This document shows positions 36,264-48,501 of a DNA stretch of 64,000 nucleotides, in pieces. Made by a program: the position numbers and the translations under genes. The notes under the pieces are model-generated. The model had not been told where the DNA came from. It did not search any database and saw nothing but the letters and a program-made list of their open reading frames with translations. Origin of the DNA: Rutstroemia sp. NJR-2017a BVV2 (taxonomy: Eukaryota > Ascomycota > Leotiomycetes > Helotiales > Rutstroemiaceae); contig NJPS01000046.1 of assembly GCA_002946415.1 (NCBI GenBank), forward strand, positions 372,001-436,000, given 5' to 3'. Within the stretch, counting starts at the first letter, position 1; each line of letters begins with the position of its first letter.

Positions 36264-36803
36264 GATTTGAAGAATGCGTGGAGGCAGCGAATAGCTTGGA
36301 ACCGACGAGGAATGGCATGTTGCTAGAAGCGCGCAGTATCGGGCTCCCTTCCGCACTTTAATTTTTTTGTCTATGAATCTCTCTTTTTTGGATGTAAGAA
36401 TGGTCCTTTGGAGTGTTCGTTCCATCCGAGAATGGTGTTAACCATGATTGTGATCGGTGGTTATCAAAGTTCGTACACAGTCTTTACAGAGACAGAGACG
36501 GTTTCTTTAATTTATAATCGAGACAGCATCGCCGTGAAAAGCATCTCATTAGCATTCTATGAATGCAAATAATAGGAGTATATTGTTGAATGCTCAAATA
36601 TTTTTGCATCATTGGCAGTGGGTGAAGATGATGATAAAGGCTGCAGAGACAACCGAAGTTCACCCCGCATCGGCCGAAAGACGTCATAGACAGTTGACAA
36701 TATTTGTACTTAAGGATACTGTTTCGACAATTGAAGCTGGGCAATCCGAATTATAGATACGCAGTATTCTTCCATCTATCATAATTCGACATAATACACA
36801 AAT
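36264..36803. other. Intergenic region
   Basis: 540 bp between two plus-strand genes, holding the surface-protein 3' flank and the SDR promoter. Nothing further was recognised. Confidence 0.45.
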
Positions 36804-37882
36804 ATGCCTCCTCGTGGTTTGGCAATACTCATAGGAGCTGGTCCAAATACTGTAAGTTGTCCAAATCTACAACTTTATTTGACCCCTCTGGAGTCTCCAG
36901 TAGATCGTGGGCACATGTGGGAGAGAAATGGCAGGTAGACTGGCAAACTGCTCCAGGGTGAATTCCCGTATCAAGGAGATAAAAGTTCCAACTGGTATCA
37001 GCAAATGTGATATTGAACGACTTGAGGAAGCCTTGAAGCATGCAGTTAAGCTTACCAATAATCTAGGGAACCGGTATCGCTCGCATCCTTTCTCATCCAA
37101 AGCACGGGAAGTAGGTAAACCACATGACCTACTTCCTTCTCCTATTAACACCCATCCAGCCTAGCTGTCGCCCTCCTCGCGCGTAATCCCGAATCCCTCA
37201 GCACAATCCGCTCCAACCTCCTATCCGCATCACCCGACTCCATCATCGAAACATTCCCCACCACCACCTCCGCCACCTCCCTAACCCAAACCTTCTCCTC
37301 CATCCGCACGCACCCCTCATTCGCCAACCTCCCCCTAACCCTTTCCATCTTCTCCATCAAGCACTCCTCCAAAAAGCCCTTCATGAGCGAAACCCGCGAC
37401 GAGTTCACCGAGTCCCTGGAAACCTACGTCGGGGGCGCATTTACCTTCGCGCAGGAGTCGCTCAAACTGATGTTCGAGCACCATGGCGAAGAGCCACTCG
37501 AGAAGACTGGGAAGAAAAAGGGAACGATTATCTTCACGGGCACGCTCGGTGCGTTGAGGGCTAATGCTGAGTTTGCGGCGTATGGCGCGACGAGGTCGAG
37601 TGTAAGACAGTTGGCGCAGGCGCTGGCGAGGGAGATGAGTTCCAAGGGGATTCATGTCGTGCATACGATTGCGAATGGGAGAATCGAGGATAAGGATGGG
37701 GAGGATCAGAGGATTGGGAAGAGTATGAGTGCTGATGCGGTAGGTATTAATGTTTGTCGAGTTTGGACTTGTTGCTAACGTTTGATGTGTAGGTGGGCAA
37801 GACTTATCTATGGTTGAGCGAGCAGGAACCAGTTCTGTGGACGCATGAGTTGGATATGCGACCTGCTGCGGAGAAGTTCTAG
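36804..37882 (+). CDS. Short-chain dehydrogenase/reductase with Arg in the YxxxK position
   Basis: Exons 36804-36851, 37067-37110, 37160-37739 and 37793-37882 join in frame to 253 aa, the classic SDR length. The cofactor loop GAGPNTGTGIARIL is split by the first intron. That intron is 215 nt, far longer than the others here; the 44-nt second exon was found from the family motif. The usual YxxxK active-site pair reads Y172-GAT-R176, followed by SSVRQLAQALARE as in the family, and a TGTLGAL segment lies where the catalytic Ser region is expected. Lys-to-Arg there may lower or change activity. The substrate is unknown. Its neighbours are a flavin monooxygenase and sulfotransferases. Confidence 0.85.
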
Positions 37883-38024
37883 ATATGGTGGTGAGTATGA
37901 CAAAACTTTGGAGAACAGCTTTATAGACATCTAGTCTTTAGAAAGTCATGGAGTCAAGCCGCATTTACCATCTTCTATATGAGCCAAATACATTTCAGAC
38001 ATACTCGACAGCGTTGGGTGAGAA

Positions 38025-39408
38025 CTAGTGCCGCTCGAGATCTAGTATCCTAGAGTTATCTCCGGTCATTGCTTTCATGCTTCTGATAACACTTTCATCA
38101 TTTGGCACATGCAAATGCAACTTCCTAGGTGAAGCATGGCTCAAAGCCCACGATACACATCGAATGAAAACTCTGGGTGGAGGTGAGCACTTCCTACTAG
38201 ACCTACTCGCAGTATGACAACTGGGAATAAATTCGTGAAAGGACCCTGCAACGAACTTGGATTGCAGGTCGATGTGCCTCGTATGTGTTGGATTCACTTC
38301 CCAACGATATCTAGCAGAAGGCCTCAATTTCGTGCCACTTAGTAGGTCGCCGGATTGAACTAGCATACGATAGATATTAGACGCTATTGTATTGAGCCTT
38401 GATGGCGTAGGCTGCAGACTCTGAGCGGTGATCACACTCGCCTCACTTTCAGAGACACGAATATGACGACTCAAATGCATAACGGTTTCTACTATGCTCC
38501 ATACTCTCACTCGCTGTGCATATCCTACCTTGACAAGCTTCTCACCCGCAACCCAACGGCTCAAGGTCTCAGCTGGGAATATACCCAAGGTTCCGAGTAA
38601 CGGGCGACAATTCGAACGAAGGTTGTCGTCCGATGCAGTACATGCTCAGCAAGCACAAGAGACTGCTTGAGCACTCCATATAGATCCACACAACAACCAC
38701 CATTCTCAGTCTCATTCAGGTTCAGTTCATGTCCTCCGACAGAACTGTTTAATTAACCTTCCCAAACTCAAAATATGAATGTTAAGGATCGGAGACTCGG
38801 ATGTCAACGCATATTAGATATCCTGGCTGATCGACGTCGACCCCATTATATCTGAAAATGACAGCTTGGCACTTCTCGGGGTGTTTGTCATTGGCAGAAT
38901 TGTTAACATAGGACATTGGATGAATATGATACCAATTTTCCAGAAAAATTCGCATCGAACCGGCGGACGGGGAAGACGCACTATATACTGTAGCTGTCCC
39001 GAAGAGATAGTTGGTGGCTTTCACTTGCAGCGGCAATGGCTTTTGTTGCATTGCTCGATATGCCATGAAACGTACAGTACCGTAATGGACAACGAATAGA
39101 TTACGCGACCTAGGAGGGGAACCACCTACCCACCAAGCACATCCCAAACTCAACATACTTGTACATCACAAAACCAATGACCTTCCCGAGAACAGGAATC
39201 GTACCTGACAACTTACGACAAGGCGAACATCGCAATAACAAAAATTTCTATCAATAACATATTCCCCAAAGACTACGTACCCCTGAGTCGTAAGCCAAGT
39301 GCGCACATCAGCAGAAAAAGCTGAAACACACAGAATCGTCACGCCCCCCCACAAGGACCACCATATCCCTCTTGTACAGTAGTAGTCTAGCAGATCACCG
39401 TCTAACAT
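38025..39408 (-). other. Tentative protein-like minus-strand frames, no model closes
   Basis: Three open frames succeed each other on the minus strand. About 39166-39408 starts with ATG and has a hydrophobic Trp-rich stretch (GIWWSLWGGVTILCV). 38782-39156 (124 aa) starts with ATG. 38025-38588 reaches about 187 aa but opens on TTG. A fourth frame near 39120-39230 also reads protein-like (GTIPVLGKVIGFVMY). I could not connect them with convincing splice sites, so this may be an unresolved multi-exon gene, a decayed gene or chance. Confidence 0.2.
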
Positions 39409-39426
39409 TGCTTTTTCATTTTTCAC

Positions 39427-41197
39427 ATTAAGTTAACTAACTCAGCCAATTTATTATTTTAACTTTATGAATTGAAACCTGCTCCGTAGATAGACGGTAC
39501 GCCACAATCTCGTAACCCTGTTCTCCAGCAGGAGAAGAGGTGGCTCATTAACCCCTGATTCGCTTATTGCAGTGCTGGTGCCGGATGTAACTTACCTCGC
39601 TTTGCATCTGCATAGATAGGCACGCCCCACCCGGCATATACCTAGTCTCGCTTGATTACTTACTGTGCGATCTAGGCGATTGCTTGACGACACCCGCCCG
39701 CTTGCTTTGCGAATCTCTTTTTCTATTCTGGACAGACGGACGCGTACGGAGCGGAGAGCGAGCGCACAAGAGGATTAAAAAGGACTACTATATGAGATAT
39801 TTGGTATCCACTTTTGTTTAATGAATCGAATTGAGAGTTGGTTTTCTTGCGCGGAAAGAGTGTGGTGGATGGTTGGTTGGAACTTGGTTGTTTATGGGAA
39901 ACGGCTTGAGGGACTGATATTGGTGTCTGGTTGATTGGGATTATATTTTATGGATTATTTGTTGCCGTATCGGATACGCACTTTCTTTCTTTTCTTACTA
40001 TGTACTATACTGACAACCTGCGTCTACTCTAACCAATCTAGCTGGTTAGGAATCAGGTTTGCGGCTCCATCAAAGCAAGCCATATCGTTCGTGGTGGTGG
40101 TACGTATAACTGAGCCTCCATCTTATTTTATCTGCTCCCGAGCAGCTAGACGCTTCCTTCGGCTCCTCCTTACCTGTTACAGTATTCTGTGTTCTTTCCA
40201 GAATGCTGGGATGGGTATGCGTACGGTACTCGGAGTGGAGTACAATATCCAATAACCTAGCTGGATGGAGGTCTGGGCTTCCCGACACAAAAACCACACA
40301 TTCATCAATCTCGATAGACCAACCCCGTTGCACTATTTCAGACTCCTCCCCAGACATGACCTTTCCCTTGTAAGGCAACAAGGATAGGATAGGATAGCCG
40401 TGCACGGCTTCTATCGTTAGCAGGTTTGATTTTCATCGAAATCTTCTTCAGGTAAATCACCCACCTGCAAACGGAGGGGGGTACTGTAGCTCGAGATAGA
40501 TAGGGAGATAAACGATTGCTTGACACTTCCCCTTCCCCCTGTACATAGCTCATGCTCTGCTATGCTCTGCTAAGCTCCGTCAATCGCACCCATCCCATCG
40601 CAACTCGACCATCCCTCTCCTTATTTCCCACCAACCCCACATATACGTCCCTCCTTGTTCCCACCTATGATCCAGCCCACACCCGACCAGGAACGCGAAT
40701 CTGCAATGTTACAAGTTGAAATTGGGGTAAGTTCCTTGCCGATCTCAGCAGCGATAGTCGAACCCAACCTCGACGCATGCCTACGTAATTCGAACGACCA
40801 AACATCCGCGCATTTAGGGGGGGGGGGATGTATGGATCTATCCGCCAGGTAGTCCTGGGATATATTTGCCTTGACAAGCGTTGCTGAGTAAGGAGGGACG
40901 GGTTGACGGGCCATCTTTTCATTTACTTATCAGGATTCGTAGGTCGCATCTGGAAGCTATTCGATATCTTCTGATTATTATCTTTTCATCTTTTTGCATT
41001 TGGCATTTAGCTTCACTCTCCTTATATCTCATCGAATCTGCGTTTCGTTTATAGATACCAAAGAGCTTCGACACTGTTCGTTTACATCGATATATATACC
41101 CATTTTCTTCGGTCATTAGATCTCTACGAATCGATTGCTCTGCCTACCACTCCTTTGCATATCTAGGAAATCGGAACACACACAAAAATCTCACAAA
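39427..41197. other. Intergenic region upstream of the sulfotransferase gene
   Basis: About 1.8 kb without a recognised gene. It holds a run of three GATAG units on the plus strand at about 40381-40396 and an 11-base G homopolymer at 40817-40827. The segment directly before 41198 should contain the sulfotransferase promoter. Confidence 0.4.
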
Positions 41198-42144
41198 ATG
41201 GCAAACTCACGTCTATACACACCCAAACCCATCACGGACATCTTCACAGCAGACACTGACATCAACCGACGAGAATGTCGACGAATCGTCCCCATGAAAG
41301 TACTTATCCTCGGCCTGGGTAGAACCGGAACCGCATGTATGTTCTTTCTCCCCTCCCAAACTCACCTCCTCTCGAGCTCTCCAATAGGAAAAGCATACTA
41401 ACATCCACCCCAGCAATGCGCGCCGCCATGCGCGAACTCGGCTACGTAGACACCTACCACATGATGTCGGCCAGCATCGAGAACCCGCCCGACTGCCTCC
41501 TCTGGCGCGACGCCTTCGACGCCAAATACCACAACGGCCCGGCCTTCACGCGCGCCGACTGGGACCAACTCCTCGGACACTGCCAAGCCGTGTGCGACTG
41601 GCCGGCGGTGGCCTTCGCCGAAGAGCTCATCGCCGCATACCCGGAAGCCAAGATCATCCTCACCAACCGCGACGTCGACAGCTGGCACGCATCGACGCTG
41701 AAAACCGTCAACTGGCGCGTCAACGACTGGGAGTTGGAGAAGCTGAAGAACTGGTCCTGGGCGGCGAGCATGTATAAGCCGATGCTGCAGGAGTTCTTCG
41801 ATTGCTTTTTCAAGGGCGATTTTGAGAATAAGGGAAAGCAGATTTATCTCGAGCATTATGATAATGTGCGGAATATCGTCCAGCGCATGGGGAAGGCGGG
41901 GGAGGGTCGCTTGCTCGAGTATAAGATTACGGATGGGTGGGGGCCGTTGTGCGAGTTTTTGGGGGAGGCGGTCCCGAAGGAGAGGCCGTTTCCAAGGGTT
42001 AATGATAACAATGATTTCATTGATCGCAGTAGGTGGAGGAACAGGTGCCAGGCGATGAATGTCGTGTTTAGATATTTCTGCATGTTGGTTTTGGTGGGGC
42101 TCACGTATGTTTGTTTGATGAGGATTTGGAACATGTTGGTGTAG
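41198..42144 (+). CDS. PAPS-type sulfotransferase family protein
   Basis: Exons 41198-41336 and 41414-42144 join in frame to 289 aa. The start is the ATG of MANSRLYTPKP; a longer open frame upstream is untranslated leader. The motif VLILGLGRTGTASMRAAM is the 5'-phosphosulfate-binding loop, and AKIILTNRDVDSW fits the 3'-phosphate-binding segment of this fungal family (Sulfotransfer_4-like). Such enzymes move sulfate from PAPS to a hydroxyl or amine, but no fungal substrate is known to me. A hydrophobic helix near the C-terminus (FRYFCMLVLVGLTYVCLM) suggests tail anchoring. The gene converges on the arylsulfotransferase-family gene. A 262-aa antisense frame is a GC-biased shadow. Confidence 0.87.
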
Positions 42145-42956
42145 GAAAATAGAGGATTGGTTAGTTGGTTGGTTGTCTTTTTTCAAAAACGGTTGGCAAG
42201 CGACGTAAACCTCGGATTTGGATTTTGGCCGGGCCCGGCTCTTGGATACACAAAAATTGTTTGTATTGGTATATAGAAAGGGGGTTTGAGGTCGGTTATA
42301 TCACTTCATAGTTCTGTATAGATCAGATCATGTTCGCTTTTATCGTTTATTTCTTGTATTTATTTAGCATCTCTAACATTTATCTTGTAGAATATACAAA
42401 TCGTTGAAAAGTTCAATCATTCGTCCTTCTGTTCTCACTTCGAGTCTCAATCGCTCATGATCCTTAACGGAAGAACAATTCCGATGGAAATAGAAATTGT
42501 TACGCATCGGTCCCGAGATCTTGTCGCAAGCGTTAAGGAAAGCGCACTTATGCAATTGCCCCTGTACGAAGTAGGTCGAACGATTCCTTTAGTACGCGTA
42601 AGCTTAAGTGGAATGTTATTTGTAACCAGTACATTTTGAACGTGCTCTAAGTCATTGGAACGATAGGATTGTGTGGTTTTGTCGAATGAAGTTTCCGCGA
42701 CCTCCGTCTGCACAGACTTCTGAGACTTTTGTTCGGATGAAAGATGCCATGCCAAGAGAAGTAATGAGCGCGAGTACAGTAGGTGTTGCCAAACAGGAAT
42801 CTGATCATCTGCGAGAGGGATGTTTATATGAATGACATGTAGAATTGAGACTATCCAAGTATAGTAGTCTATGTGGTATCAAGAGCAAGTAAAAACACCT
42901 AACCAATGCAACCCAAGATGTTTATGTACAGTAGAAGAAAAAAGTAATGACATCCC
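42145..42956. other. Intergenic region between convergent genes
   Basis: 810 bp between the 3' ends of the two sulfotransferase-type genes. Short frames at 42447-42755 on both strands look like chance. Nothing else was recognised. Confidence 0.45.
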
Positions 42957-44807
42957 TCATGAACCAGAACCCATGAGCGGTACTCCCAAACCCTCCGGTC
43001 TCCACCTCAATAGCGACGTGCCTCTCCTCTTCTTTCTCCAGATCAACGCCTCTCTAATGCCCACTACCAACCCCGTGATGCCTGCAAAGGCCATCAATGC
43101 AAGTAAAGGATAACTACTTCCGCCTTCCAAGCGTACTGGTTTTAACGACCAGACCTGCGAGCCGTTAATATTGTAGATTTTCGAGGTCAAAAAGAAGAAT
43201 CGTGTTAGCTTACCTTCTCCATATTAACATCGAGTGCATAACTTACTCCCAGTAAATCTTTCTCCTTCGTTCCATTATTAGCCATTCCTTTAACTCGTAA
43301 ATATCGTGGGTATATGCGTGAAATTTCAAACTCCGTCTCGAATGACGTCTTATCAGCGTAATCGAGCGTCTCCCATTCTTCTTCTTCGGCCTCCGCATCC
43401 TCTGCCCCTTGCAAAACCCATTGGGTGACTTCAGTGGCCCCGTTCCAGCTAACATAGAGACTGAGCCAGTTTTCGCCGTTCGTGAGAATTCGCACGTCGG
43501 GATCTGTCGTGGGCCAGCCATGCCACTCGAATTTGAATACTCGGTAAGACTGCACTTCACCAGCGCCAAATCGGCTTTGAGGACCGAAGTGCTGATCGCA
43601 AAGCGTAGTTCCATTGGGAGCGTATTCGGTCATTGCGCCTGTGTTTCCGTAGCCCATAATGACATGTCCATCTTCTAGCATCTGCATGTTGCCTTGAGAA
43701 ATGCCGCGGATACCATTGGGATTCATGTATTCTTGAATCACTTTGACAGTCATATTGACCTCATCAACCTCCATGAGCAGACCACGAGAAGCGGGCCCTG
43801 GGTGTGCATCATCTCCCGCATTATCGAATATTGAAATGGCGGTACGGTTATGGCGCCATCGAGCGTCGTGTTGGTAAGCAAAATCGGTGGCTCGTCCATC
43901 AGAAAGATCGGTAAACATGTTCTTCTTCCCTCCTAGAATCCAGATGATATCTCCCGTGGTGCCATTTATGTAGGTGAGACAATGCAAGTATCTGCTGGAG
44001 ATGAGGAAGTTTCCTTTCTCGTCCTTATCGACGCTGTTGATGTGGAAAAAGTCGAAGGCAGAGTATACACCTCCATCACTATCGGGCTTATCTCTATATG
44101 TGTCGGAAACGGCATAATGCTGTGCTGCCCTCCATTCGAAAAGAAGTTCGCCAGTACCCAGGTCAATCTCTTGTATTACACAGTCCCAAACATATCCTTC
44201 TGGGTATCCAACATATGCCATGTCTGCTATCACAACATCATAGATAGTGATGAGCGCAGTTCCATTATCGGTGATTGTAAAGTCGTGTAGATCGCCCGCG
44301 AGTCCATTGGCCGCAACAATTTTATGAACCTCCCTGTAATGTTTATCAAGCTATATCGATTTAGTAGGTTGGACGTAAGTGTAAATTTTCGTGCGACTGT
44401 ACCATGTAATAAACTCCAGCGCCATGTCCAAAAACAGCATCCGATCCAGCCCAGAACGTTAGATATTGTTCCCCTCTATACGTCTGCACTTGAAGATTGT
44501 AGATTTGATCATAACCCGACTTTGTCCAAACCAAATTTCCATCTGAATCCATGATCATCGCACTGGGTTGGCTAACAGCCCTTCCTCGAGGACTGAATAC
44601 CCAGTATAAATCATTGCGGCACTCTTCGCTCTTGCTGAGGATGTTCACTCGCGGGGAAGCGATGTCGGTTGACATGTAGGTATTAATCGGGTAGACCCCA
44701 TAAGTTCCAGCATCGTAACCTTCATCGTTGACATAAGGCCCCAATTCGGCAACAATAGAAGTACAAAGGAAGGCGAGGAAGAATAACGACAACACGCTCA
44801 AACCCAT
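42957..44807 (-). CDS. Arylsulfotransferase-family (ASST) secretory protein
   Basis: Exons 44403-44807, 43214-44350 and 42957-43154 join in phase 0 to 579 aa. A signal peptide (about residues 1-20) precedes an ASST-type repeat fold with GEQYLTFWAGSDAVFGHGAG, EIDLGTGELLFEWRA, FDFFHINSVDKDEKGNFLIS and DIIWILGGK. The segment YQHDARWRHN carries His residues of the kind seen in this family. A C-terminal helix (SYPLLALMAFAGITGLVVG) with Arg/Lys behind it implies a membrane anchor with the domain in the lumen or outside. Bacterial relatives transfer sulfate between phenols without PAPS; the fungal activity is unproven. It is convergent with the sulfotransferase gene and divergent from the MFS gene. 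Confidence 0.87.
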
Positions 44808-46439
44808 GATGGCTTGAAAGGAAATGTAAGAAAAAAGAAGGTAAATGGCATTATTTGCAATCGCAAATAACGAACGTAGATACAGATAGAGATAGATTGA
44901 GACTGCGACCGGGACCGAGAAGAAAAGACTTTAATCCCAGCTGGGGTTAATGCAAACAACGTTTAGATGGAGAGGTGTGTGGGTGTGCGTATGAGTATGA
45001 TGAGTATGATGAGTATGATGAGTATGATGAGTCTGAGTATGCGGCTTTGAAGGGACTGCGTAGATCCCGTCCCAGCTTGGCCATTGCAGTGGGTCAAAGA
45101 GAAGCAAAGGAACAATGAAGGAGGAGATAGACGCGCCCATCATAGTAAGACGGCGTGGACGGTACTGCCAGTTCCACCCGTTGCTCTTGAATTATGGGGA
45201 AATTCGTCATGCCTTAGCTGTCAACGACCAAAACTGATAAGGCGAAGTCAATTTAAAAGTACGTGCCAAGATTACGACGCGCCAAGACTCTCTTCCTTAG
45301 GCGCTTGGTGTGCGAGGGTTGACTAAGCGAATCAGCCAACAACCAACTCCCGGCAAATCTGAAACTGGTTCACTATCATTTATCCAAAAATGCCAACCAA
45401 CTTTGCACTTCTTAGCCTCATTTACTCTGCACGCATATTTACATGTAGATTACCTCTATCGGATGTTGTTTCACATATGTTTAAATCTTGATGCCATATT
45501 CGGATCCGTATATTTCAGATGTCCCCCTCGGACTGGAAGAATATGTCCGAACTGGATACTAAACAGATACGCCTAGAATAGCAGAACAGCAGACGAGCAG
45601 CATAGCAGAGTTTGCTCTATACCCTCTTCCACAGGTCCAGAGTCAATGACTACGAGTATGACGCATACACTCCAGGGCAAATTTAATTTGTGCGGAGAAC
45701 GCGACGAAACCCGCTCCAAAGTCAAAAGCCGCGTGTCCCACTCCTCACCCCCTTCATTATCCCCGTGAACTGGTATCCCTAACCGTCTAGACGAACCCAC
45801 CAAGACCTACCTTGCACTACCTTGTTTATCCCCTGGCCCCTTATCCATGTCTATCTGCACATCTTCATCATTCTCTTTGGCGAAGGTTGGAATATCAAGA
45901 CGGACGAACTAAAAGCAACAGAAGCACTCCGGCCGAACCAACGCGTCTGTTTCTTGCTTGCATAGCCTTGGCTGCGCCCAAACCAACCAGTTTGTGCTAT
46001 AGGTATGGTTCTACGTACTTTTATATCCTAATTCTGAGATTAGTGATGTTCTGAACATTTTACACGCAAACGCTTTTCGTACTATTTATGGCATGGACCA
46101 GATCCGAAATAGGGGAAAGACGGAAGAAAAAGAAGAAAACAGAGATATGCTCCAATAACGGACATTGAATTGGACCTCATCTTTTCTGCATTCAGTACTA
46201 GTCATTTTTCAACTAACCTTTTTTCCTTCCGTTCTATCCTTTTCACCTGCAACTGTACCTTTGGCAGCTTGGCATTTTTCTTCGACGGACTGGTTTTCCC
46301 TCCCAAATTCTTTCCTTCTTCATCGACTTCTGTATCCGTTCACTAGTATCTTATCTCTTTATCCTCTTCGTTTTTCGTTGCCTATCTTATTATTATATTT
46401 CGCCATCTTTCACTTTTTTTGCCCGTATTGAATAATCCA
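44808..46439. promoter_or_regulatory. Divergent promoter region (ASST / MFS)
   Basis: 1.6 kb between divergent starts. It contains a 9-bp tandem repeat near 45000 and, from about 46170 to 46435 on the plus strand, a strongly T/C-rich tract ending at the MFS start codon. That tract is typical of fungal leaders and core promoters. Confidence 0.55.
44992..45032 (+). repeat. 9-bp tandem repeat, unit TGAGTATGA
   Basis: About 4.5 perfect copies of a TGAGTATGA-type unit, followed by a diverged copy, roughly 190 bp upstream of the ASST start codon in the ASST/MFS spacer. Confidence 0.9.
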
Positions 46440-48501
46440 ATGCCAAAGTCTCTGTCCATATCGGAAAAGACTTTTCCGCTCCAATATGGATCACCAGCGC
46501 TGCCCGACCACCGATCCAACCAGACTGGCTTCCATCGACGACATGGCTCGCTCGTACCGCAGTCACCACGTGAGCCGCTAGAGCCACGATGCAGTATATC
46601 AGAGCCGGATTCGGAAGCATCACAGCCAAAACCTCAGCCGGTAACATGGCTGTCGTTACCGCGAAAAGACCAGTTGGCCATTCTTTTCTTCTCCAGACTG
46701 GTAGATTTTTTGCAAGTTGCTTCATTGCAAGCGTACATGTTCTATCAGCTGAAAAGTTTCGACCCGGGACTTTCCGATGCGGCCATTTCGTCGCAGGCGG
46801 GAATCTTGCAAGGGTGTTTTACTGGGGCTCAGGTGTGTACTGCGGTGCTTTGGGGGAAGGCGGCCGATACCTGGGGACGGAAAATTGTTCTCATGGTGGG
46901 ATTGTTGGGAACGGCGGTCTCGTGCATGGGATATGGGTTCGCGACGACCTTTTGGCAAGCAGCGTTGTTCAGAGCCTTTGGCGGTGCTATCAATGGTACT
47001 GTTGGAATAATGTTAGTACAATATATCCAACCCTTTCATTTTTCGAGGAAGGCCAGTGACTAAGTTTCTCAATTAGACGTACCATGGTAGCAGAAATCAC
47101 CAAAGAGAAGAAATACCAATCTAGAGCATTTCTTCTGCTGCCAATGAGTTTCAATGTTGCTGGTATACTGGGTCCGGGTAAGAACTTATATATACCAAGA
47201 CATCCCTTTCGATCACATCATTCTATACTAATATTGCTCATAGTCATGGGTGGATTACTTGCAGATCCAGCAATGACACTCCCTGGTCTTTTCGGAGAGA
47301 AAGCTACATTCGGATTCGACTGGCTTCGCTCGTATCCTTACGCCCTACCCGGTGTTCTCAATGCCGTCTTCTTAACCTGCACCGGCCTCCTCGTATTCCT
47401 AGGATTAGAAGAAGTACGAGCTCCACCCCGCCATCCCCAAACTTTAATCTAACCTCTATATAGACTTTACCTTCACGTCGTGGTACCGTAGACTACGGAA
47501 TTCAAATCCTCAACCGTATCAAAACATCCATCGGTTTCGGCACCACCGTCTCCGCAATCGACTACACGCAATTCGAAACGTCAACCGATCTCCAAAACTT
47601 CGAACCAAAACCCAAGCCTGCGCTTCCAGTCGGCAAACTCCCCTTCCGTCGCATCTGGACTAAAAATGTGATCTTCACCCTCGTCACCGGCGCCTTTTTC
47701 GATTTCCATCTCGGTGCCTTCACTAACATCTGGTCGCTCTTCCTCTCCACTCCTCGTCCCACCACTACCGATTACCGCTCCCTCCCATTCATCTTCACCG
47801 GCGGCCTCGGTATGCCTGCTGCTACTGTTGGGTTCGCGACTTCGATTCTGGGCATTTTAGGCATGACGTTGCAGATCCTGCTCTACCCGCCCGTGCACGC
47901 ACGTCTTGGGACCCTTCTCTGTTTCCGTTTCTTTCTGATTCTGTTCCCTGTCGCTTATTTCTTCGCTCCATACCTTAGCACCCTGCCTTCCAGCACACCT
48001 GCTCCTGACCCGGCTTCTGGCCCGTTCATCTGGATTGGAATCACCTTCGTTCTGCTACTTGCTGTATCGGCTCGCACATTCACACTACCAGCGACCATCA
48101 TCCTGCTGAATAACTGCTCGCCGCATCCGTCGGTGCTGGGCACGGTGCATGGTATTGGGCAGAGCGTCAGTGCGGGGTTCAGGACGGTGGGACCGGTTGT
48201 GGGGGGGATTTGGTATGGGCAGGGACTGGAGCATGGGATTGTGGGGTGGGCGTGGTGGGAGACGGCGTTGGTCGCCGCGGCGGGGTGTGTTACTGCGATG
48301 TTGGTTTATGAGGGGAGTGGGCATGAGATCTTTTTGGAGGGTGAGGAGGATGGGGCGGAGGATGTGGAGTTGCAGGGTTTGATGAGGGAGAGTCAGAGGG
48401 AGAGGGAGGAGGGCGCGTTTGCTGAGCGGGAGAGGCTGATGGCTGGGGATGAGGGGTTGGGGGAAAGTAGTAGGATGGGGAGTTTGGAGGTGAGGAGGTA
48501 G
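46440..48501 (+). CDS. Major facilitator superfamily transporter (12-helix type)
   Basis: Exons 46440-47011, 47077-47177, 47244-47413 and 47464-48501 join in frame to 626 aa, with donors GTTAGT, GTAAGA and GTACGA. After an 80-residue polar N-terminus come two bundles of helices. MFS motif A reads LWGKAADTWGRKIVL, and the segment INGTVGIIRTMVAEI resembles the following helix of the yeast Ycr023c/ZIFL-like group. The central loop and the C-terminal tail (Glu/Arg-rich, about 65 residues) are cytosolic. The substrate is unknown. Because it is divergent from the arylsulfotransferase-family gene, it could export sulfated or other small molecules; that is inference from position only. Confidence 0.9.

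Noticed and set aside
41398..42186. 262-aa antisense frame over the sulfotransferase gene
   Set aside because: It mirrors a GC-rich coding exon whose sense product has clear family motifs; the antisense product has none.
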